A stretch of 64,000 bases of DNA from Salvia splendens (lineage: Eukaryota > Streptophyta > Magnoliopsida > Lamiales > Lamiaceae): positions 10,488,902 to 10,552,901 of the forward strand of contig NC_056037.1 in NCBI RefSeq assembly GCF_004379255.2. The letters are read 5' to 3'. This document shows, piece by piece, positions 58,299 to 64,000 of this stretch. Position numbers and translations under genes: made by a program. The notes beneath the pieces were generated by a model. It saw nothing but the letters and a program-made list of their open reading frames with translations. It searched no databases and was not told the DNA's origin. Numbering within the stretch: the stretch's first letter is position 1; each line of letters begins with the position of its first letter.

Positions 58299-60128
58299 GG
58301 CCATCCACAACGTTGTTGCTATATTGTTCCTTAACCGTTCCTTAAACTACTATTTGCGGGCCCCACTGTACTTTTTTACTCCATTCCTTAACTAAGGATC
58401 GGAACCTGCAACCCTCCATTCCTTATCCGTTTCTTAATCGTTCCTTAAATTACTATTCATTCAATTTCATTTTTTATTTTTATTTCCAACTCAATTCAAT
58501 TAAAACAAACACACTTCATTAAAAAATACACAACATATAAAAAAATTACAACTTAAAATTCTAAAAAATAAAAAACACACAATTAAAATCCTAAAAAATT
58601 AAACATTGCATAATTTAAAATACAAATTTAAAAAAAATAAAAAAACTACTTCGCCGGCAAATCATCCCCCGAAGGCGGTCGAGGTGGAGGGGGAGTCGGA
58701 AGGCCAAGTTGTGGTGCCATATGCAGAATTCCGTTCCACCAGGCCGCGTATTGGGAGGGTGAGAAACGGGAAGTGTCCGCCATTGTGGCGGTCATGTACA
58801 CTGCCATAAGGGTGTTCGAGCCTCCCCCCGAGACCGCCTGGCTTGATTCGCCTCGGCGCTTCCTCGCTCTAGCCGCCTTCGTCCCTTGCGGCCGACGGCG
58901 CCCACGGCTGGATCCCCCGTCATCGCCGGCCGTACCCGCAAACTCCTGCGGTGCACCCTCTTGTCCGCCGTTGCCATCACCGGTGTCACCATACGAGTAT
59001 TGGCCACTCGCCGTGTGCTTCGTGCGCTTTGAGGTTGAGCCCGAGCTGGAGCGGACACCGTCGGCCCACCTTTCCTCTTCCTTGACTATCTGTCAAATAT
59101 CAACATATTTGAATTGTTTATCGGTGTCCTGGTTGTAGACGCGCAAAGCCGCCCTCAGAATGTCGGCTTCCGAAGCTCCGCTTTGGTAGTGCGCTGCTTC
59201 GGTCTAGTAGATGCCGCAGAATTTTTTGACCTCTTTGTTGACTCGGCCAAAGTGAGAGTGGAGCATCTTATATGTGCGCTTCTGGGACCCTTTAGGCTTA
59301 ATCTGGTGGTAGATCTCGGTGACCTTTTCCCAAAAGCACTTGTTGGATTGTTGATTCCCGACGATCGGATCGTACGAGACGGTGATCCAGGCGTTGTACA
59401 CCGCCATCGTTTCGTTGTTGTTGTACGGATGCCGGCCTAGATCCTCCTCTTCCTCCTCCTCCTCCTCCCCCGCCTCCGACTCCGCCCTGGAGCTTCGCCC
59501 GCCTCGGCGGAGGGACGAGCGTATGCATCCACGTCAAAAGTGGGTCGTTGGTACCCACCCGGCGTCTCCGAACCCTGGATGCCCGGCGTCGACGAACCGG
59601 AACCACCCAGTGTGTTGTACATGGTCTACCAATCGTTAAACGTGTTGAGATCCCACCCGCCGGAGTTGCCGTCGCCGGACATTTTGTGATGAGATGTTAG
59701 ATGAAAATTGGAGATGAAATGAAGTTGATTTAGGAAGAATAGATGTGTAGTTGTGTGTGAAATGGGGATGAATTAGGAGTATTTATAGAGTAAAAAAAAA
59801 AAAGGAAAAACGGATATATAAACGGTAATATATTACCGTTTACTAATTTTTATTATTTTTTAAAATTCAAATTAAAAAAAAAAGATTTATTGCCTTAGCA
59901 CGTGATGACGCCCACTCGCCGGCCGGCGAGTGGGCGTCACGCACGACGCAGGGGCGCGCCACATCGCCAAGGCGCGTGGCGTGAGAGCTAGTGCCGCGTC
60001 TCGCAGGCACGGGTTACGCGACGAGATGGGGACGGTTCGGCGACGGGACGGTGCTCCGCAACGCGTCGCGCGAGCGTTTCGTACCGGAACGAAACGCGGA
60101 ACGGTTCCGCGCCGCGTTGCGGATGCTC
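58299..60128 (-). mobile_element. PIF/Harbinger-like element, same family as 4145-5988, inverted
   Basis: TAA flanks it at 58296-58298 and 60129-60131. The ends are GGCCATCCACAACG on the left and, inverted, GAGCATCCGCAACG on the right. Subterminal text is shared with 4145-5988 in reverse order (left 'ttccttaaccgttccttaa', right GC-rich with CGCGTCTCGC). It carries a decayed Myb/SANT-like gene only. Confidence 0.8.
58646..59682 (-). pseudogene. Decayed Myb/SANT-like gene of the Harbinger type
   Basis: On the minus strand the ATG at 59680-59682 has the same start (MSGDGNSGG) as the gene at 4574. Pieces follow in changing frames: TFDVDAYARPSAE near 59540; the SANT-like part VYNAWITVSYDPIVGNQQSN at about 59400 with FWEKVTEIYHQIKPKGSQKR; a stop after FCGIY at 59204; further pieces at 58792-59058; and the conserved tail MADTSR...SGDDLPAK ending at 58646. 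At least two frameshifts and one stop make it non-functional. It helps to define the true C-terminus of the family. Confidence 0.8.
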
Positions 60129-60246
60129 TAATAGCACTAAAATATTAACGGCGTGTTGGTGTTTCTTAAATGGGCAAAATTGGGACAAAACTGAGCATTA
60201 ATGTCAGTTCGGTGTTCCCTGTACGAATATGTATGGCCCTCATTTA

Positions 60247-62079
60247 GAGTGTCCACAATGGTGGCCCTCAAGGGCCACCAAATTTGGCCCGACCACCAAA
60301 TGTGGCTCTCCTGGGCTCTCCACAATGGTAAATAACAAGGGCCACGAAATGTGGCCCGCTCCAAAATAAAAATTAATTTGTTTGCTTTTTTTAATGATAT
60401 TTTTTAATTTAACTACAATAAATTTTATTAGACTATAATTTATGATATTTAAACAACGAAATTTTTCTAGTTTAAAAACAACAACCCGAAAACCCATATC
60501 AGTCTGTGGCGCTCCCTCTACAGTTCCAGACCTCTTCAACCAAATCAGCCTCCAGTGTTGTATGCGATATTTGGCTCCGCATATCGGTGTACCGCTGGAT
60601 CAAGTATTCATTAGTACGTGGTACACCCATCTGCAGGGGCTCCATGACAATACCCGAGCTCGAACTAGCACCATCTTCCGGTGCCCATCGCTCTGCAGCA
60701 AATCCTTCGTCAGCTATTATCATATTGTGCAATATGATACATGCAGTCATGATGTCTGAGACATCATTTTCGTGTCATTGTCGAACCGGGCACCGTATAA
60801 TGGCCCATCGCGCTTGGAGGACACCAAAAGCTCGCTCAACATCCTTCCTAGCACCCTCTTGTTTTTTCGCGAAGTAGGTTTGCCTCTGCCCAACGGGTTG
60901 TCGGATCGACTTCACAAACACGGGCCAGGGAGGGTATATCTCATCTGCCAAATAGTATCTCATGTTGTACTGCGTGCTGTTGGCCATGAATCTAACTTGC
61001 GGACCCTTACCCCGGCACTCGTCATTGAACAGGTGGGACGATCGTGGAACGTTGCTGTCGTTGTTCGACCCAGCGACACCAAAATACGCATGCCAGATTC
61101 GCAAGCGGTAGTCAGCAACGGCTTCCAGGATCATCGTGGGATGTCGGCCTTTGAAACCAGAAGTGAACTGCCCCTTCCAAGCCACCGGGCAGTTCCTCCA
61201 CTCACAGTGCATGCAATCAATGCTCCCCAACATCCCTGGAAAATGATGTGCAGTCATGTGCATATCAATCAGTCTCTGGCAATCATCGGCCGTTAGCTTC
61301 CGTAGATACTCCCCTTTGAAGATATCCTTAATGCCCCTACAAAACTGCCTCAACGTCTGTAGGGCAATCGTTTCGCCCATCTGTAGGTATTCGTCGAACA
61401 TGTCAGCGGGCCCGGCATAGGCAAGCTGCCTAATTGCCACCGTACACTTCTGATATGTCGACAAGCCGGGTCGACCGGTGGTATCATATCGCAAGTTGAA
61501 GCACTTGAATCGCTGCGCCAAACACGTCGCTATATGGACGAATAGTTATTGCGACATTCTGAATCGCCGATGGAAAATCTCTGGTGGATAACTGGCGTTC
61601 TCGCTGAAGTAGTCTTCCATCAACCAGCGGTCAGCCCCGGCATGGTCACGGTCGATATACCGCCGATGATAGAATGGCCGAAGGACTGCCACCGCCGCCT
61701 CCGCCTCGTCAGCTTCACGTGCACCGCTGCAACCAGGTTTTGGAACTCCAGATCTACCGCTTCTTGGTACCGTTCATCGTCGGAATCAATATTTCAGAAG
61801 TTGAATTGAAATAGATTGGAAAGATTGAAAAGAGTGGTGTTAGAATTGGGGTAGAAAAATGGAGGAAAAATGATGTGTATTTATAAAAAAAAATTCGGTG
61901 GCCGGGCCGCGACTCTCGGCCCGCTGCAGTGGTGGGCCGCGGCGCACACGGCTGAACCGCGTGAGGGCCATGGCCGCGGCTCCCTCTCGGCTCTCGGCTC
62001 CCAGCCGCCCATCGTGGCTCTCTGCAGTGGGGGCCGCGCACCCTAGCCACGGGCCGCGGCTCCCCCACTGTGGACACTC
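60247..62079 (-). mobile_element. PIF/Harbinger-like element carrying only a DDE transposase
   Basis: TTA flanks it at 60244-60246 and 62080-62082. The left end GAGTGTCCACAATGG and the inverted right end GAGTGTCCACAGTGG are near-perfect TIRs. The right subterminal zone is rich in CCGCGGC words. The only gene is a decayed transposase on minus. Confidence 0.87.
60499..61790 (-). pseudogene. Decayed PIF/Harbinger DDE transposase
   Basis: On the minus strand the N-terminal part (SDDERYQEAVDLEFQNLVAA) starts near 61790. It is broken by a frameshift, resumes as DYFSENASYPPEIFHRRFRM, and meets a stop at about 61545. The longest frame, 61521-60775, holds STYQKCTVAIRQLAYAGPAD, GMLGSIDCMHCEW with the first catalytic Asp, HAYFGVAGSNND, YYLADEIYPPW with the second Asp, and DVERAFGVLQARW with the Glu. 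A further frame change leads to the conserved end (CIILHNMIIADEG, then DLVEEVWN) at 60499. Several disablements are present, so this is an older copy than that at 31833. Confidence 0.87.
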
Positions 62080-62306
62080 TTACGCTCCTGGCCCGCACTA
62101 TTCCACCAATATTTCTGCAGAATTAATTCTCCCGATGCACTTGATTTTTATATCTTCTGCACCCAGATTTAACTACAAAATACAATTTACCCACAATCAT
62201 GACACTCATCAGAAACTCACAATTCAAAAGTAAACAAAAGTCAGCTCCTTTCTCTCTCTACAACTTTTGCCTTTTGCAAAACTGGAGACTTTTGTTGATA
62301 AAATAC

Positions 62307-62600
62307 ATGAATTTCCCATCATGGATCACTGCCCTCATCTTCATCGCCAATTTCCTCCCCTTCTCCCTCTCCAACCCACGAATTTCGTCGGAAGCCAGCT
62401 TCTTCTGCGGCCTCGAGCGGCCGCCGAAGAGGTTCCAGCGCCGCCTACATCCCGCTCTTCGTGAGGGGTATGGAGTTCCTTTCGTAGCTACGCCGTCCTG
62501 TACGTTGAGACCTCACAGTTCTTTGAAATCGTCCTCTTCATCCTCGACATGTGTAACATCCCGAACTTTCGTACATTATTATTATTATTATTATTATTAG
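62307..62600 (+). pseudogene. Secreted-protein exon fragment, possibly cysteine-rich receptor-like kinase
   Basis: The ATG at 62307 opens MNFPSWITALIFIANFLPFS, a clear signal peptide. It is followed by NPRISSEASFFCGLERPP, which resembles the start of the first DUF26 domain of cysteine-rich receptor-like kinases. After a likely one-base shift, another frame reads AAYIPLFVRGMEFLS, consistent with that domain. The frame then runs into unrelated DNA from about 62549 (TGTAACATCCCGAACTTTCG), which itself looks like the start of a Ty3-type LTR. No kinase part is present. Probably a broken gene end; the family assignment is tentative. Confidence 0.35.
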
Positions 62601-62801
62601 CTTAACGATAAATAATTATAAATAATTGATCGATGTAGTATTCGAAACCTGCCCTTTTCGTTTATAATAATCGATCTTGGAATTATAAATAATAGTTGGT
62701 TCATTCTCAAACGAACATTTCAAGTAAAACTAAAAGAGTAACACCAAATAAAAGTTTATAATGTCCGGCACATCCATCTGAAGTCCAATAAAATCCCATT
62801 A

Positions 62802-64000
62802 GAGCATCCGCAATGGGGCGGACGATAGGCCGCCAGATGCCTCGAGCGCGCAATCGTTCGCCCACTGTGGGTGCGCGGACGATGCCCGATGCATCTTTCG
62901 ATCTGCGGATGATAGGGCATCGTCCGCCCCATCGCCCGCCCATTGTGGGCGACACGGACGATGCAACCCGTTTTCATTTTTTTAATTCTTGTCTATTTAA
63001 ACCTCGTTTTTCATTCTATTTTTCATACGAACATTTCTCTCATCTCTCACATTCCATACGAATATTTCGATAATCTCTCACAAACAAAAATGAACCATGA
63101 CGACGACTGGAGTACCTCGGAGGGCGTTAGTCGGACCTTGACGCGAGCCTTATTCGATACCGTCAATGACGCAATGGCGGATTGCTTAGCCGAAATGCAA
63201 CGCGAGGAGGAGGCGGCGGAGTAGATCCCCAGGCCTATTCGATGTCGGACATTTGTCCGCCGCGAACACGAAGTAGCTCACGAACGTCTATTTGCAGACT
63301 ATTTTGCCGAGCAACCACGGTGGGGCCCGACTGTTTTTCACCGCCGATTTAGAATGCATCGTTATCTTTTTCTCAGCATTGTCCAGACGTTGGAGTCACG
63401 TGATGAATACTTCCAGTATCGGGAAGATGGCCTCTGTAGACCCGGACTTATGCCGTTGCAGAAGTGCACGATTGCACTCCGGCAGTTGGCCTACGGCACC
63501 ACGGCGGACATGTTCGACGAGTACCTTCACGTCGGGGAGACAACTGGCCGCGAGTGCCTAAAGAGATTTTGTAGGGGAGTTGTGGAGGCTTACAGCGACA
63601 CATATTTGAGAAAGTCGACTGTTGTGGATTGCCAGGGCTTGATGAAGATGCACGAGACGGCGCACGACTTTCCTGGGATGCTAGGGAGCATCGACTGTAT
63701 GCACTGAGAGTAGAAGAATTGTCCGAGGGCGTGGAGAGGCCAATTTACTAGTGGATACAATGGCAGCCACCCAACGATGATCCTCGAAGTCGGCGCTGAC
63801 TATCGACTCTGGATCTGGCATGCTTACTTCGGTGTAGCGGGGTCGAACAACGACATCAACGTCCTCAACTCATCCACCCTCTTCACCGAGCAATGCAATG
63901 GCAACGGCCCGACCATCGAGTTCACTGCCAACATGCGCCAATATCACATGGGGTACTACTTGGCCGATGGCATATACCCAAGGTGGCCTATTTTTCTGAA
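62802..64000 (+). mobile_element. PIF/Harbinger-like element with DDE transposase, runs off the window
   Basis: The left end GAGCATCCGCAATGGGG is preceded by TTA (62799-62801). GC-rich subterminal repeats follow (GATGCCCGATGCATC and GGGCATCGTCCGCCCCATCG zones). The transposase starts at 63090, and the right end lies outside the window, so the second TIR and TSD cannot be checked. Confidence 0.75.
63090..64000 (+). pseudogene. PIF/Harbinger DDE transposase with in-frame stops, partial
   Basis: One frame runs from the ATG at 63090 to the window end but contains stops: TAG at 63222 and TGA and TAG at about 63705-63713. At the last two the text reads CMH-stop-E-stop-KNC, where relatives have Trp at both (CMHWEW or similar). 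Visible parts are LFADYFAEQPRWGPTVFHRR, KCTIALRQLAYGTTADMFDE, the first catalytic Asp in GSIDCMH, HAYFGVAGSNND and the second in YYLADGIYPRW. The Glu would lie beyond the window. All three stops can be explained by C:G to T:A transitions. Confidence 0.85.

Noticed and set aside
62549..62760. Start of a Ty3-type LTR (TGTAACATCCCGAACTTTCG)
   Set aside because: The opening words resemble such LTRs, but no end, PBS, TSD or second copy is visible, so it is mentioned only with the neighbouring gene fragment.

Overview
The window is plant nuclear DNA, most likely from a eudicot. The protein-coding genes have plant-type introns and plant-only families (plastid transit peptides, NDR1/HIN1-like protein, plant mobile domain), and the intergenic DNA is AT-rich and packed with plant transposon families. 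An asterid (Lamiales-type) source would fit, but that is an impression, not something the sequence proves.

Five host genes can be read. (1) An NDR1/HIN1-like (LEA_2) membrane protein at 3281-3892, minus. (2) A TRAPP-complex subunit TRAPPC3/BET3 gene at 9203-16289, minus, five exons, with an apparent 2-nt frameshift in exon 3 and a 4.6-kb Mutator-like element in intron 1. (3) A seven-repeat polyubiquitin gene at 17520-19121, minus, with a leader intron and TATA box. (4) A plastidial glucose-6-phosphate/phosphate translocator at 37876-40475, plus, five exons. (5) Tryptophan synthase beta chain at 52194-55077, minus, five exons. They are unrelated housekeeping or metabolic genes and do not form a pathway.

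Most of the rest is mobile DNA, and many insertions can be delimited to the base by target-site duplications (TSDs). There are seven gene-bearing PIF/Harbinger-like elements with 3-bp TAA/TTA TSDs: 903-2985, 4145-5988, 31413-33431, 55940-57999, 58299-60128, 60247-62079, and 62802 to beyond the window end. Each shows only one of the two usual Harbinger genes: four carry the Myb/SANT-like protein and three the DDE transposase. A related non-autonomous element at 19819-20900 lies just upstream of polyubiquitin. It contains a 74-bp tandem array in which every unit carries a plant snRNA-type USE motif and a TATA box, pointing towards polyubiquitin.

Three elements have long terminal inverted repeats and 9-bp TSDs, as in Mutator-like elements. 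One at 11544-16189 has transposase and plant mobile domain remnants. One at 22295-27322 holds a captured piece of a SUO-like BAH/TFIIS gene and a gypsy-type LTR relic. One at 35501-36559 holds a possible captured first exon.

The block 41253-51890 is a decayed plant L1-type LINE. Three later insertions interrupt it: a young, intact Ty3/gypsy LTR retrotransposon (41689-47268, LTRs that read as identical, TSD GAATC), a tRNA-derived SINE (49065-49221) and a GC-rich hAT-like segment (about 49767-50614). A second SINE at 6338-6943 has grown by internal tandem duplication but keeps a clean 17-bp TSD. The last 8.5 kb (55544-64000) is an almost continuous run of TIR elements. Stowaway-like MITEs lie at 6988-7333, 28736-29197 and 30814-31104.
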